64,000 nt of DNA from assembly GCF_010120715.1 (NCBI RefSeq), contig NZ_CP047591.1, positions 1,178,001 to 1,242,000 of the forward strand, in the 5' to 3' direction. The notes beneath the pieces were generated by a model. It searched no databases. It had not been told where the DNA came from and saw only the letters and a list, made by a program, of their open reading frames with translations. The first letter of the stretch is position 1. Each line of letters opens with the position of its first letter. This DNA is from Aminipila terrae (lineage in GTDB: Bacteria; Bacillota; Clostridia; Peptostreptococcales; Anaerovoracaceae). Below are positions 35,902-45,615 of the stretch, piece by piece. Made by a program: the position numbers and the translations under genes.

Positions 35902-36885
35902 CTATCTTTTCAGATTTACCAATTCTTCAAGCATTGAATCTGTTACTGTGATAATTCTTGTGTTAGCCTGGAATCCTCTTTCTGTAGTAATCATATCTGA
36001 AAATTCTTTAGATAAGTCTACATTAGACATTTCAAGGCATCCTGATTCTACAGTACCAGTAGAATTCTGTCCTGATGGATTTACTGTTATTGTACCCGTA
36101 TTTGCCTTAGCTGTGTAATAGGAATTTTCTCCTCTTTCCAATGCATTTGGATTGGGAACATTGGCAAGCGCAATTTTACCAACTAATATAGTCTGATTCT
36201 GGTCATTTGTACCTACAATGCTTCCATCTTTACCAATGGTAATGTTTTTTAATGCCATTGGCTCATATTTGGTTGGGTCTGAGTTCTTGTTTGGCATTCT
36301 TAAAGCAGTAATCTCTTTCTTATTCAAAGAATAAGTTTTATTGGTAGAATCATATGTACTTGCAAAGCCATATACCATTCTGCCGTTGGAATCTACCATG
36401 TTTCCAGCTCCGTCAAAAGTAAAGATGCCAACCCTTGTCATATTCAATCCGGATATGTCCGTCTGATTAACCTTTCCTGCAGATTCATTGGTATTTATAG
36501 TACCATCATCATTTAAACCATCTTCAACTGCAATTCCATTTCGAACTCCAGCTGTTTCGGTAGGTTTCTGACCTACAAGGAAAAAGCCATTACCCTGAAT
36601 CATACAGTCTGTCGGATTATCAGTAGTGGCAGTACCTCCCCCTGTCATAAGGGAATCAATTGACCCAAGCTTTGAACCATAACCAAGCTGGGATGGGTTT
36701 GTACCACCATACACAGCTCCTGCATCATTTGCACCTGAAGATGTTGCATAGAATACATCCCTGAACGTTGCCCTTGCAGCCTTATACCCATAAGTATTAA
36801 CATTGGCTATATTATTACTGATAACGTCCATCTTTGCCTGATGGGCGCGAAGTCCTGCTACAGCAGCAAACATCGATTTAACCAT
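35902..36885 (-). CDS. flgE: Flagellar hook protein FlgE
   Basis: 327 residues. The N-terminal rod/hook motif MFAAVAGLRAHQAKMDVISNNIANVNTYGYKA and C-terminal LEMSNVDLSKEFSDMITTERGFQANTRIITV with an ending hydrophobic helix are the shared ends of axial proteins. A middle FlgE/FlgF/FlgG-like part (MIQGNGFFLVG, RVGIFTFDGAGNMVDSNGRMVYGF) is present. It is short for a hook protein, but it follows the hook cap gene flgD and no other hook gene is present. FlgG/FlgF is the alternative. Confidence 0.85.
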   Translation of the reverse strand: MVKSMFAAVAGLRAHQAKMDVISNNIANVNTYGYKAARATFRDVFYATSSGANDAGAVYGGTNPSQLGYGSKLGSIDSLMTGGGTATTDNPTDCMIQGNGFFLVGQKPTETAGVRNGIAVEDGLNDDGTINTNESAGKVNQTDISGLNMTRVGIFTFDGAGNMVDSNGRMVYGFASTYDSTNKTYSLNKKEITALRMPNKNSDPTKYEPMALKNITIGKDGSIVGTNDQNQTILVGKIALANVPNPNALERGENSYYTAKANTGTITVNPSGQNSTGTVESGCLEMSNVDLSKEFSDMITTERGFQANTRIITVTDSMLEELVNLKR

Positions 36886-36996
36886 CTATTTTCTCCTTTC
36901 AGATCCGTGCTGAGATATATCAGTCCATATACCTCATAACCTCCATAAATGGTCCGGCTATTTTATACACGGTTTATTAAATTGTTTATTTACAAT

Positions 36997-37425
36997 TTAC
37001 AGTATTACTGCACCATCAATGTTTGTAAACACATTGTCTCTCATTTCACTGCCAGACATGGTAGTAACTACTGTTTTATTTGGTACATTTACGATAAACG
37101 CATTCATGGAATCAAATATGACTACATCTTTGGCGCCCTTTGCATCAGCCTTTTTAACAGCTGAATTCAGGTCATCCATCAATTCAGGAGTCAGTTCAAT
37201 TCCTCTTTGTACAACTCTTTCCTGTGCGTGTTTAGAAAACTGTAACCCCTGATTTTTATCAGCGCCACTGTTTTTGTCAAGTTGTTCTTTTAAGAGAGTT
37301 CCAAAATCTGCTCCTATTGTAGTAATGCCAGAATTGCGATTCAGATTATTTGTGTTGTTTACACTTCTGTTTCCTACCAGTTGGTTAATATTCTGATAGT
37401 TATTTCCTACCTTAATGTCAGCCAT
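36997..37425 (-). CDS. Flagellar operon protein, TIGR02530 family (FlgX)
   Basis: 142 residues from ATG 37425, with GGGAGGTG upstream. A low-complexity Asn-rich N-terminus is followed by the conserved block LQFSKHAQERVVQRGIELTPELMDDLNSAVKKADAKGAKDVVIF and ends VFTNIDGAVIL. These small proteins sit between flgD and flgE in Firmicutes and spirochaetes; a role in hook assembly or stabilising motor proteins is suggested for the family. Confidence 0.88.
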   Translation of the reverse strand: MADIKVGNNYQNINQLVGNRSVNNTNNLNRNSGITTIGADFGTLLKEQLDKNSGADKNQGLQFSKHAQERVVQRGIELTPELMDDLNSAVKKADAKGAKDVVIFDSMNAFIVNVPNKTVVTTMSGSEMRDNVFTNIDGAVIL

Positions 37426-37463
37426 TTTCAACACCTCCCTTTCATGTCATATTTGTCTGTTGT

Positions 37464-38105
37464 TTAATTTCCGCTTCCTCCGGAACCTGACGTCTGGGAA
37501 TTAGTAGAGTTGCCCCCAGTGTTATTATTTGTTGTATTGTCTCCAGAACCACCTGTGGTATTATTTGTTGTGCCTCCAGTAGTACCGCCAGTTTTAGTGG
37601 TATCTGTGCCAGTACCTGTTGAACTGCTGCTACCATCTGGTACATCACCTATAAGCATGATCTGGTTGAAAGAAAATTTCTTATCTCCGATATAAATCAT
37701 CGGGGATCCTTCAAACAAAGTTACTCCTGTAATTTTGCCTTTTGTGGTAACCAGTTTATCCGTAGTTCCAGTAGAATCTGTACTTTTTTCCAATGTAGCC
37801 ACAGTTACGTCTTTTCCTATTAATGAGGATGCATATGAAGAAGTATTCATAGCAAATATTTCTTCCTGGAGAGATACCATGCTTTGTACAGCCTGTATCT
37901 GTGAATACTGTGCCATCTGGGTCATCATCTGGGTATTATCCGTCTGGTTATACATGTCCTGGTTTTTTAACTGTGCCACCAAAAGAGACATCCAGTCCAT
38001 AGTCTGAAGGTTAATGTCAGATTTCAACTTTGTGCTTTTGCTCTTATCCGTAGTGACAGCTTTCATTGCTTTTAACATGCTATCATTAATCGTAGTGTCT
38101 GCCAA
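37464..38105 (-). CDS. flgD: Hook-capping protein FlgD
   Basis: 213 residues. LQTMDWMSLLVAQLKNQDMYNQTDNTQMMTQMAQYSQIQAVQSM is the FlgD N-terminal scaffold motif. A short beta domain (KGKITGVTLFEGSPMIYIGDKKF) follows, and a long Ser/Thr/Gly/Asn tail of about 55 residues. FlgD caps the growing hook and is exported by the flagellar apparatus. The tail is unusually long and low in complexity. Confidence 0.92.
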   Translation of the reverse strand: MADTTINDSMLKAMKAVTTDKSKSTKLKSDINLQTMDWMSLLVAQLKNQDMYNQTDNTQMMTQMAQYSQIQAVQSMVSLQEEIFAMNTSSYASSLIGKDVTVATLEKSTDSTGTTDKLVTTKGKITGVTLFEGSPMIYIGDKKFSFNQIMLIGDVPDGSSSSTGTGTDTTKTGGTTGGTTNNTTGGSGDNTTNNNTGGNSTNSQTSGSGGSGN

Positions 38106-38122
38106 AACTTGTCTCCTCCTTT

Positions 38123-39343
38123 CTATACAGCTTCGTCCAGATTGTCCACCAGTCCCAGTCTGAGTCTGTCTACAAATGAAATTCCTTCTGTAGTTTTCTT
38201 TTCCTGTTTCTGGTTCTGCTGGTTCTGCTTCTCATTACTCTGCTGCTGGAAATTGTCCCTGTCAAATTGACCACTAGCTGTTTCAGCCTGCTTTAAGTGA
38301 ATGGTACTGTTCATGCCAGTATTATTTTCCAATATACCTCGTAAAGTATCTGCCTGCATGGAAAGTAACTGATGCGCCTTTGGGTTAGACGCGGTCATGA
38401 CCAGCTCTGCACTTCCATTCTGAAATATCATTTTGATGTTAACCTTTCCCAGTTCCCTTGGATTGAGTTGCAAATCAAATTCCTGTTTTCCTGCACTGAG
38501 TTTGTACATAATTTTGTCTGCCAGCTGCTGAGCCATGTCAGCCTGATTTGTGTCAACAGGCGCTTCTGCAACTTTTATGTTTACTTTTGATAAATCCAGA
38601 TTACTATTCTTTAGAAATATATTTCCCTCTGGTTTATCTGTTATTTCAACAGTTGCATCGTCTTTTACAGGTTTAACTTCCTGAGAAACGGTTGGTTCAC
38701 TCTGAGTAGTATCAGCTTCCTTTACATCCTGTCCCAGTATAGGATTTTCCTTTGTAAGGTTTTCACCGAAACCTGACATCTGATTGTCCTGAGTATCATT
38801 TTGATTTGATTGAATCATGGATGATTTAACTAAATCAATGCTGTTCTGGAATGGTAGTTTAATGTCACCGTTTTTTGCTCCTTCATCAGGTTTAATACTC
38901 TCATTTAGATTCAATGGGGATTCAACTATATCCGGTTTAACCAATACCTCCGTTATAGCTGGATTTTGTATCTGCTGCAGCATATCGCCGATACTGTTAC
39001 CCACATTTACTGTTGGTACAACCGGTTGCTGAAGCTGAGCTGCCGCCAGAATTTGTCCTGCTTGTTCAGCATTAACATTCTGGTCATCCTTGCCGGAATC
39101 TGCATCATCCTTCGGATACTTCTTTGAATCTGTTTTTTGCTGGACACGGCTAGAATCATTGCTCTTTTCAGGTATGGGACTTTTAACTGTACTATTGGCA
39201 TCATTTTGCTTTCTGTCAAAAACTTTATCCATTTCCTGTTTGAAAGAATCTTTAGAGTTGTTACTAGCATTGGCCAGCTGAGTGCTTCCTGCTTTTACAG
39301 TAGGACTACTGTTCATGGTTTGAAAAAACACTCCTGCATTCAT
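38123..39343 (-). CDS. fliK: Hook-length control protein FliK
   Basis: 406 residues. A long disordered, Gln/Asp/Asn/Ser-rich N-terminal ruler is followed by the conserved C-terminal domain (QEFDLQLNPRELGKVNIKMIFQNGSAELVMTAS and LRGILENNTGM), then a Gln-rich end. FliK measures hook length and triggers FlhB's specificity switch. Between fliJ and flgD, as in Bacillus. Confidence 0.9.
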   Translation of the reverse strand: MNAGVFFQTMNSSPTVKAGSTQLANASNNSKDSFKQEMDKVFDRKQNDANSTVKSPIPEKSNDSSRVQQKTDSKKYPKDDADSGKDDQNVNAEQAGQILAAAQLQQPVVPTVNVGNSIGDMLQQIQNPAITEVLVKPDIVESPLNLNESIKPDEGAKNGDIKLPFQNSIDLVKSSMIQSNQNDTQDNQMSGFGENLTKENPILGQDVKEADTTQSEPTVSQEVKPVKDDATVEITDKPEGNIFLKNSNLDLSKVNIKVAEAPVDTNQADMAQQLADKIMYKLSAGKQEFDLQLNPRELGKVNIKMIFQNGSAELVMTASNPKAHQLLSMQADTLRGILENNTGMNSTIHLKQAETASGQFDRDNFQQQSNEKQNQQNQKQEKKTTEGISFVDRLRLGLVDNLDEAV

Positions 39344-39419
39344 TCAAGGACCTCCCTTCCTATTTAGTTTTTAAGGTGCTTATCCCCTTATTAAATAAGA
39401 GGAATTATATATCAAGCCA

Positions 39420-39863
39420 TTACTTACGGCTGGATAACTGATTAGAGATAAACTCTTCCGTAGCCAGTGCTTCTTTTTTGCTTTCTTCCTTCTTATACTC
39501 TTCAAATCTTTTTTCCCGAAGTTTTTCTATAGACATAACATCGGTTTTTGCCACAATCAATTCGCTTCGTCGTCGGTGCTCTATTTTTTTCAGCCCTTTT
39601 AGTTTATCTTCTTCATTTTTTATATTATTTTCCAGAATCTTTATATATACTTTATATCCCTGATGTTCCAGGATAGTTATTCCCTGACTATTCTTATAGT
39701 TTAGCTCTCTATTTATATCGGCTAATTCGCTTTTTATCTTTAATATAAGTTCATTTTGTTTATTAACATCTGAGACTGCTTTAGCATAATTTGCTTTCGC
39801 TTCGTCCAGGGTAATATTCCTATATTTTTCCACTGATTTTAAAGAAAACTTAAACTTCGCCAT
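39420..39863 (-). CDS. fliJ: Flagellar export chaperone FliJ
   Basis: 147 residues, almost entirely charged coiled coil, beginning MAKFKFSLKSVEKYRNITLDEAK (FKFxLxxVLxxR pattern of FliJ). It links the FliI ATPase with the FlhA gate. Follows fliI by about 40 bases. No membrane or signal sequence. Confidence 0.88.
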   Translation of the reverse strand: MAKFKFSLKSVEKYRNITLDEAKANYAKAVSDVNKQNELILKIKSELADINRELNYKNSQGITILEHQGYKVYIKILENNIKNEEDKLKGLKKIEHRRRSELIVAKTDVMSIEKLREKRFEEYKKEESKKEALATEEFISNQLSSRK

Positions 39864-39903
39864 AATAATTCATTTTATACCTTTTTCCTCAATTTTTCAA
39901 CGG

Positions 39904-41208
39904 TTATTCCAAAATTCTGGTCATCCCCTCCAGGGTATCATCATAGCTGAAAAACTCAGTAGTCTTTTGCTTTAAAAAGTTATTAACCGCATCAATCCTT
40001 GATACAGCATTATCTAGTCTGGCACTGGCACCAGGCTTATAGGCTCCAATTGATATTAAGTCAGCATTTTCTTCATATACAGCCAACATATCCCTTATTT
40101 TGGAAGCCATAGCCTTATGGTTTTCATCCACTATAGCCGCCATCAATCTGGAAATACTGCCACCAATTTCAATCGCTGGAAAATGGTTCCTTGCAGCCAG
40201 TTTTCTTGAGAGGATGATATGTCCATCCAGAATACCTCGAACGGTATCCGCTATAGGTTCGTTGGTGTCGTCTCCTTCAACCAGAACCGTATAAATACCT
40301 GTTATAGATCCCTGCTCAAAGTTTCCGCTTCTTTCCAGAAGCTTCGGCATTTCTGCATAAATCGAAGGAGTATAGCCTCTGGCAACCGGTGGTTCTCCTA
40401 CAGCCAGCCCGATTTCTCTCTGGGCCATGGCAAATCTTGTTAATGAATCCATCATCAAAAGCACGTCTTTGCCCTGATCCTTAAAATATTCTGCAATAGC
40501 TGTGGCCACAATAGGGCATTTAGCTCTTTGTACTGCCGGCTGATCCGAAGTAGCAACCACAAGTACAGATCTTGCCATTCCCTCCGGTCCCAGATCTCTT
40601 TCTATAAACTCCTTAACCTCCCTGCCTCTTTCTCCTACCAGGGCAATTACATTTATGTCTGCGGAGGCCTGCTTGGCAATCATACCCAGCAAGGTACTTT
40701 TACCTACACCACTTCCGGCAAAGATTCCAATTCTCTGGCCTTTTCCCACAGTAAGGAATCCGTCCATGGCTTTAATCCCGAAATGTATTCTCTCTGTAAT
40801 GGGCGGTCTGCTCAGCGGATTTATATAATTATTTTCAACACTGCACATAACAGAATGGTCAACAGATCCCAGCCCATCAATAGGTTCACCCATGGCATTA
40901 ATAGTTCTGCCACATAAGAACTGGCCTACCGGGATTCTGAGTCTCTTCTTTGTACTCCGTACAAAATCTCCAGACCCCATTCCTTCTATGAAATCATAGG
41001 GCATTAAGATGGTCTTATCTCCCTTAAAGCCTACAACTTCTGACATGACCTTTCTTTTCCCGTCTTTGGAGGTTATGACATTTATATCTCCAATGCTTGC
41101 TTTTATGCCAGAAGCTTCAATACTCATACCTACAATGTTTTCAATTTTGCCAATATGTTCAAAAGTTTCTGAGTTCTTAATAAGCTCTGACAGTTCTTTT
41201 AAATACAA
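39904..41208 (-). CDS. fliI: Flagellar export ATPase FliI
   Basis: 434 residues. F1-beta-like ATPase: P-loop AGSGVGKST at residues 164-172, GERGREVKEFIERDLG, Walker B LLMMDSLTRFAMAQREIGLA, and the signature PPVARGYTPSIYAEMPKLLERSG. FliI energises unfolding and release of export substrates. It forms an operon with fliH upstream (12 bases) and fliJ downstream. Confidence 0.97.
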   Translation of the reverse strand: MYLKELSELIKNSETFEHIGKIENIVGMSIEASGIKASIGDINVITSKDGKRKVMSEVVGFKGDKTILMPYDFIEGMGSGDFVRSTKKRLRIPVGQFLCGRTINAMGEPIDGLGSVDHSVMCSVENNYINPLSRPPITERIHFGIKAMDGFLTVGKGQRIGIFAGSGVGKSTLLGMIAKQASADINVIALVGERGREVKEFIERDLGPEGMARSVLVVATSDQPAVQRAKCPIVATAIAEYFKDQGKDVLLMMDSLTRFAMAQREIGLAVGEPPVARGYTPSIYAEMPKLLERSGNFEQGSITGIYTVLVEGDDTNEPIADTVRGILDGHIILSRKLAARNHFPAIEIGGSISRLMAAIVDENHKAMASKIRDMLAVYEENADLISIGAYKPGASARLDNAVSRIDAVNNFLKQKTTEFFSYDDTLEGMTRILE

Positions 41209-41220
41209 GCCTTTTCCCCC

Positions 41221-42633
41221 CTAAGATTTATTATCACTGATGATTTGCCGTATATTATCAAGTTGCGTTCCAACACTGGCATCTATAATCTGATCTGGTG
41301 ACTCTATGATGCAGGTTCCTGAGGGTTCATCTTCCATTACCACCACTTTAACATTTGAAGAAATCTGGTTTAGGGCATCGATAAGTTCTTTCTCTAAATT
41401 CATGGCTATAGCTTTTTCCTCATGAGAAATATATACTTTTGCCCATTGTTTATCTCTGCAGTCTTCTGCAGCAGCAACTATCATTTTAGCCACTACATCT
41501 TTACTGGATTTTAAACTGATTTTAATTACTTTTTCAGCAATATTAACAGCCAGATCTGAAAGTTCCCCAAGATTGCTCTGCAGGATTTCTTCTTTTCTTT
41601 CCTCAAATGCCTGAAGAGATTCCTCCAGTTCTTTTCTAAAAGCTGCTGCCTCCTGAATCATTCCTTCATTCACAGCATTTTCTGCGTCCAGATACCCTGC
41701 ATTTTGTCCTTTTTCGAATCCTTGGGCAAATCCTTTTTCTGATGCTTCTGCCATAGCCTTCTGGACTTTTTCCTCTATAATCTTTTGCGCTTCTTCATGA
41801 GCACCATCAATAATTCTTGCTGCTTCATCAGAAGCCCTGTCTAAAATATCTTCAGCCTGTTTTTGAACCTGTTCAAGAATCTCTTTTTTGTTAGCTTCCA
41901 GTTCTTCATCTGACGGAATAAATCCATCTTCATCATCTGAAGTATCCTCAACTGCTTCTGGCATCCTGTCTGGCGGAACTATTTCACCTAAAACCAATGC
42001 CTCATTGATATCATAAGGCTTAATCTCTCCTTCTTCATCATCAAAAGAGCTGAGATAGTAGTTGGTGGGCATTATATCATCTGCCTCATATTCATAAGAT
42101 TCATCTTCAAAGACATTTTTCTCGTTAAAACACTTCATTTCATATTCTTCACTTTCGTTAAGAATATCTGCATCCGGTGATTTACCGCTCTTAAGTTTGA
42201 TAGCAGTATTAAAAGACGCAATCTTGGAGAGAGAATCATATCCATCGTGAAATTCATCATTTAATAAATCTTCATCCCGGCGCAATTCCTCTTTTTCCAG
42301 AATCTCTTCCCCTAAAATACTTGCTAAAATTGACTTCTTGTCTTCATCTATCTGTGAGATATCGCTGTCTATTGTTTCGTGTCTGGACAGTTCCGGCCCG
42401 TAACCATAAATCTGTTTGACACCTTTATCTGTCTTTAATTCTTCATGCCGCTGCTCTTCCATGACTGCTTTTTTAAATTCAGACATAGCATCTTCTACAG
42501 CTTTCTGGGCATCGCTGTTTTCGGAATTTTTGTAGTTGCTTTCCATTTTTACACGTTCTATGGCTTCTTCTAATTGCTTTTCTGCTTTCTGCAGAGCCGT
42601 CTGAACTTGTAAAACTTCATAGGATTTACGCAA
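41221..42633 (-). CDS. fliH: Flagellar export ATPase regulator FliH, long form
   Basis: 470 residues, nearly twice the common length (about 230-270). The last 230 residues are the FliH/V-ATPase E-like domain: coiled coil with AEEILxxA-type repeats, a FAQGFEKGQNAGYLDAENAV GxxxG-type segment and ISSNVKVVVMEDEPSGTCIIESPDQIIDASVGTQL near the end. The first 240 are an acidic, Asp/Glu-rich extension with no recognised domain. Overlaps fliG by eight bases. Confidence 0.9.
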   Translation of the reverse strand: MRKSYEVLQVQTALQKAEKQLEEAIERVKMESNYKNSENSDAQKAVEDAMSEFKKAVMEEQRHEELKTDKGVKQIYGYGPELSRHETIDSDISQIDEDKKSILASILGEEILEKEELRRDEDLLNDEFHDGYDSLSKIASFNTAIKLKSGKSPDADILNESEEYEMKCFNEKNVFEDESYEYEADDIMPTNYYLSSFDDEEGEIKPYDINEALVLGEIVPPDRMPEAVEDTSDDEDGFIPSDEELEANKKEILEQVQKQAEDILDRASDEAARIIDGAHEEAQKIIEEKVQKAMAEASEKGFAQGFEKGQNAGYLDAENAVNEGMIQEAAAFRKELEESLQAFEERKEEILQSNLGELSDLAVNIAEKVIKISLKSSKDVVAKMIVAAAEDCRDKQWAKVYISHEEKAIAMNLEKELIDALNQISSNVKVVVMEDEPSGTCIIESPDQIIDASVGTQLDNIRQIISDNKS

Positions 42634-43639
42634 TTATCTCATCCTTCCCGCCTTTATTGATCATAAGTCGTCCTTCTTCTTCCAGACGTCTTATAATACC
42701 AACAATCCTCTGCTGAGCTTCTTCTACATCTTTTAGACGAACGTTATAAGTAAACTCTAATTCACTCTTAACCGTTTCTGTCATACGGTTAGACATATTG
42801 GAGAAGATCATATTTGCAACTTCCTGGGTAGAACCCTTTAATGCATAAACGATATCCTGAGTATCAACTTCACGCAGGAATTCCTGTATGCTTCTGTCAT
42901 CAAGTAATGTAATATCTTCAAATACAAACATTTTATTTCTGATGTCATCAGCAAGTTTAATATCTTTTTTGCTTAATTCATCGAATATGTATTTTTCATT
43001 ACTTCTATCAATATTGTTCATTACTTCAGCAATGTAATCTACGCCTCCAACCTGAGCAAAATCCAGAGAAAGTACAGAGGCAAATTTTTTCTCTAAAATA
43101 TTTTCCACGATTTTGATGGTTTCCGGTGTTGCACTATCCATTCTTGCAATGCACTCTACAACTTTTACCTGTTTTTCTTTAGGCAGTTCAGTAATTATCT
43201 CTGATGCCTGTTCAGGTTTTGCGTAAGATAAAATTAATGCTATAGTCTGAGGTCTTTCATGCTGTATAATTGCAAAAAGGTTCTTGCTGTCTGTCTTTCT
43301 GATAAACTCAAATGCTCTTGTTTTCAGATTTCTGGTAACTCTCTCCAGCAGTGTTGTAGCTGTCTGAGGGCCAAAAGCTTTCTCAAGCACTGTTTTAGCA
43401 TAATCAACACCTCCCTCAGTGATAACTTTCTGAGTTAAGCACAATTTATAGAAATCATCCATGGCTGCTTCTGTTTGTGTAGGAGTAACATGATTCAGTT
43501 TTGCTATTTCCAGTGTAAGAGTCTCTAAATCCTCCTCACCAAGAAATTTATATATTTTGGAGGCTCTTTCAGCCCCAAGCGAAATAACTACAGCCGCTGC
43601 TTTTTGCTGTGCTGTTAGCCCGCTATCATCTCTACTCAT
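42626..43639 (-). CDS. fliG: Flagellar motor switch protein FliG
   Basis: 337 residues. LTAQQKAAAVVISLGAERASKIYKFL at the start, the EHPQTIALIL-type motif (HERPQTIALILSYAKPEQA), and a C-terminal torque domain with MFVFEDITLLDDRSIQEFLREVD and the charged helix (NMSNRMTETVKSELE). FliG couples stator force to the MS-ring. Overlaps fliF by eight bases. Confidence 0.97.
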   Translation of the reverse strand: MSRDDSGLTAQQKAAAVVISLGAERASKIYKFLGEEDLETLTLEIAKLNHVTPTQTEAAMDDFYKLCLTQKVITEGGVDYAKTVLEKAFGPQTATTLLERVTRNLKTRAFEFIRKTDSKNLFAIIQHERPQTIALILSYAKPEQASEIITELPKEKQVKVVECIARMDSATPETIKIVENILEKKFASVLSLDFAQVGGVDYIAEVMNNIDRSNEKYIFDELSKKDIKLADDIRNKMFVFEDITLLDDRSIQEFLREVDTQDIVYALKGSTQEVANMIFSNMSNRMTETVKSELEFTYNVRLKDVEEAQQRIVGIIRRLEEEGRLMINKGGKDEIIA

Positions 43640-45206
43640 TGTCTTCTTCTCCTCTTAACCAAGTCTTAAGTAACTGAGCTGAAATCTCTGGATTAAGATC
43701 CGTAAAGTCTTGTATCTGACTCTTAAGTTCTTCTTCTCTTGTTTTTCCAAGTTCGTCAAGACGTACAAGTTCTTCCGTTTCTTCTATAGGCAGAACTTCT
43801 TCCGCTGCCAGTTCTTGTGCTTTGTTCTTTAATTTTGTCTTTCTGATAATAACAAATACAACAACAATTAAAGAAATCAATAGCGCCAAGACTGCCGGAA
43901 TGATTATCTTCAAAATCGGATTTGCATCAAGTATAGCTGAGATTCCAGAAGCCTGAACCGGTTTTGGCTCATAGAACTGTGCATTAAAAATAGCAATCTT
44001 CGTATCCGCAAGGGAAGGATCAATACCTGCTGCAAGGGCAATCGCCTGTCTCATTTCACCAGCTTTTGCAGGAGTCAGGCTTGCACTGTCTACGGCTACA
44101 GATACTGTAGTATCTGTCAGTTCTCCAGAATCGCTCTGAACCTGTTCTTTTACCTGACTAACCAGATATTCCAAAGCCCTGTCGTCCTTAAAATAAATAT
44201 CATTTCCGTCTGTGGTAACTCCAGGATATACTGGAACATCTGCATTTGTCTGAGTTCCCGGTGTACCGGTAGTCACTTTTCCCTGCCCCTGTACTTCATA
44301 AGTTGAGGTGGATTTTGACAGAACGCCCTTGTTATCCTGGGAAGGAATGTATTGTATTATTTCTTTAATCTTTTTGTCTATATCAACGGAACAGTTTACA
44401 CTCACTCTGATATTGTCTTCACCAAATACTGGCTGGAATATGTGGAGAACTTTGCCTTTGATATTACTTTCAATCTGCTTTTCAACATTGAGTTTTAATG
44501 CAGCTGCACCTTCCTGGGTATTGTCCTCACTGGCACTGACTTCTTCACCATTACCATCAATAACGGCTACATTTTCTATCTTCATGCCCGGTATACCTTT
44601 TGCAACCAGTCTTTGAATTCCCTTAACCTGTTTCGCACTTGGGGATCCGCCATCTTCCATGGTTACAGTAACGGATGCAGAAGAATCCTTTTTATCTTCT
44701 TCTAACGCATACTTCTGTTCTTCAGCCATAGCTATGGTAACAGTGGCATCTTTAACCCCGTCAAATTGTTTAATGGTTTCAGCCATACGGCTCTCCAGTT
44801 CAAACTGTGCATATTTATACTTTTCAAAATCTGTAGACATTAAGTTGACATTGTTTTTAAAAACATCATATGTAAAGCCACTTTTAGGATATCCTTCTGC
44901 AGCTAATGCCACCTTCACTTTATCAACCATGTCTTCAGGCACATAAATGACTCCGTCTTCATGTTTATATTTTATAGCCTGATTTTCCAATACCCCTATA
45001 ATCTCTACTGCCTCTGATTCATCCAGCCCTGTATAGAGCACATCAAATTTAGTAGTATTCAATGCAAGGGTTATTGCAAATGAAATTGCAATAATCAGCA
45101 CCACCGCAATTACAATAATAATTTTTTGCTTCTTGCTGAGTTTGGCATTTACAGCTGCCAATTTTTCTTTTATCTGTTTAAATTGTTCTATTAAACGTTC
45201 TCGCAA
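43632..45206 (-). CDS. fliF: Flagellar MS-ring protein FliF
   Basis: 524 residues with two membrane helices (about 27-48 and 440-462). Periplasmic ring motifs: FDVLYTGLDESEAVEIIGVLENQ, EGYPKSGFTYDVFKNNVNLMSTDFEKYKYAQFELESRMAETI and IQRLVAKGIPGM. The C-terminal tail binds FliG. FliF is the platform on which the export gate and C-ring assemble. Confidence 0.97.
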   Translation of the reverse strand: MRERLIEQFKQIKEKLAAVNAKLSKKQKIIIVIAVVLIIAISFAITLALNTTKFDVLYTGLDESEAVEIIGVLENQAIKYKHEDGVIYVPEDMVDKVKVALAAEGYPKSGFTYDVFKNNVNLMSTDFEKYKYAQFELESRMAETIKQFDGVKDATVTIAMAEEQKYALEEDKKDSSASVTVTMEDGGSPSAKQVKGIQRLVAKGIPGMKIENVAVIDGNGEEVSASEDNTQEGAAALKLNVEKQIESNIKGKVLHIFQPVFGEDNIRVSVNCSVDIDKKIKEIIQYIPSQDNKGVLSKSTSTYEVQGQGKVTTGTPGTQTNADVPVYPGVTTDGNDIYFKDDRALEYLVSQVKEQVQSDSGELTDTTVSVAVDSASLTPAKAGEMRQAIALAAGIDPSLADTKIAIFNAQFYEPKPVQASGISAILDANPILKIIIPAVLALLISLIVVVFVIIRKTKLKNKAQELAAEEVLPIEETEELVRLDELGKTREEELKSQIQDFTDLNPEISAQLLKTWLRGEEDNE

Positions 45207-45227
45207 TTTACTGCCACCTTATCCTAA

Positions 45228-45578
45228 TTAAATACTCATGCGCATGATTTCATTGTATGAATCAAGTGCTTTATTTCTTAATTCAACTAAAAGGTCAATC
45301 GATAGCTGAGCTTTTGCGATATCAATACTGTACTGATGTAAATTATCACTCTGTCCGGTTGCAAGCTTCTGAGCATCAGCATTCACCTGCTGGTCCGTGC
45401 TGATAACATCCTTAACTGCATCTTCAAACACAGATTTAAATGGTACCTGCGCGCCCTGTGCTGCTCCGGCATCACTTACACCAGCTGTACCATTTACTGT
45501 TTTCTTATTGTCATTTACTTTATTAATCTGGCTTATATCCGAAATATTGTTAGCCACCTGTATAGGGTCTATAAACAT
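45228..45578 (-). CDS. fliE: Flagellar hook-basal body protein FliE
   Basis: 116 residues. A variable N-terminus is followed by the conserved FKSVFEDAVKDVISTDQQVNADAQKLATGQSDNLHQYSIDIAKAQLSIDLLVELRNKALDSYNEIMRM. FliE joins the MS-ring to the proximal rod. Between flgC and fliF. Confidence 0.94.
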   Translation of the reverse strand: MFIDPIQVANNISDISQINKVNDNKKTVNGTAGVSDAGAAQGAQVPFKSVFEDAVKDVISTDQQVNADAQKLATGQSDNLHQYSIDIAKAQLSIDLLVELRNKALDSYNEIMRMSI

Positions 45579-45615
45579 CTCCTTATTACCTCCAATTTAC
45601 TTCACATGCTGATAG

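Noticed and set aside
39385..39405. Terminator between fliK and fliJ
   Set aside because: The CCCCTTAT/ATAAGAGG hairpin has no T run on the - strand and would interrupt the operon.
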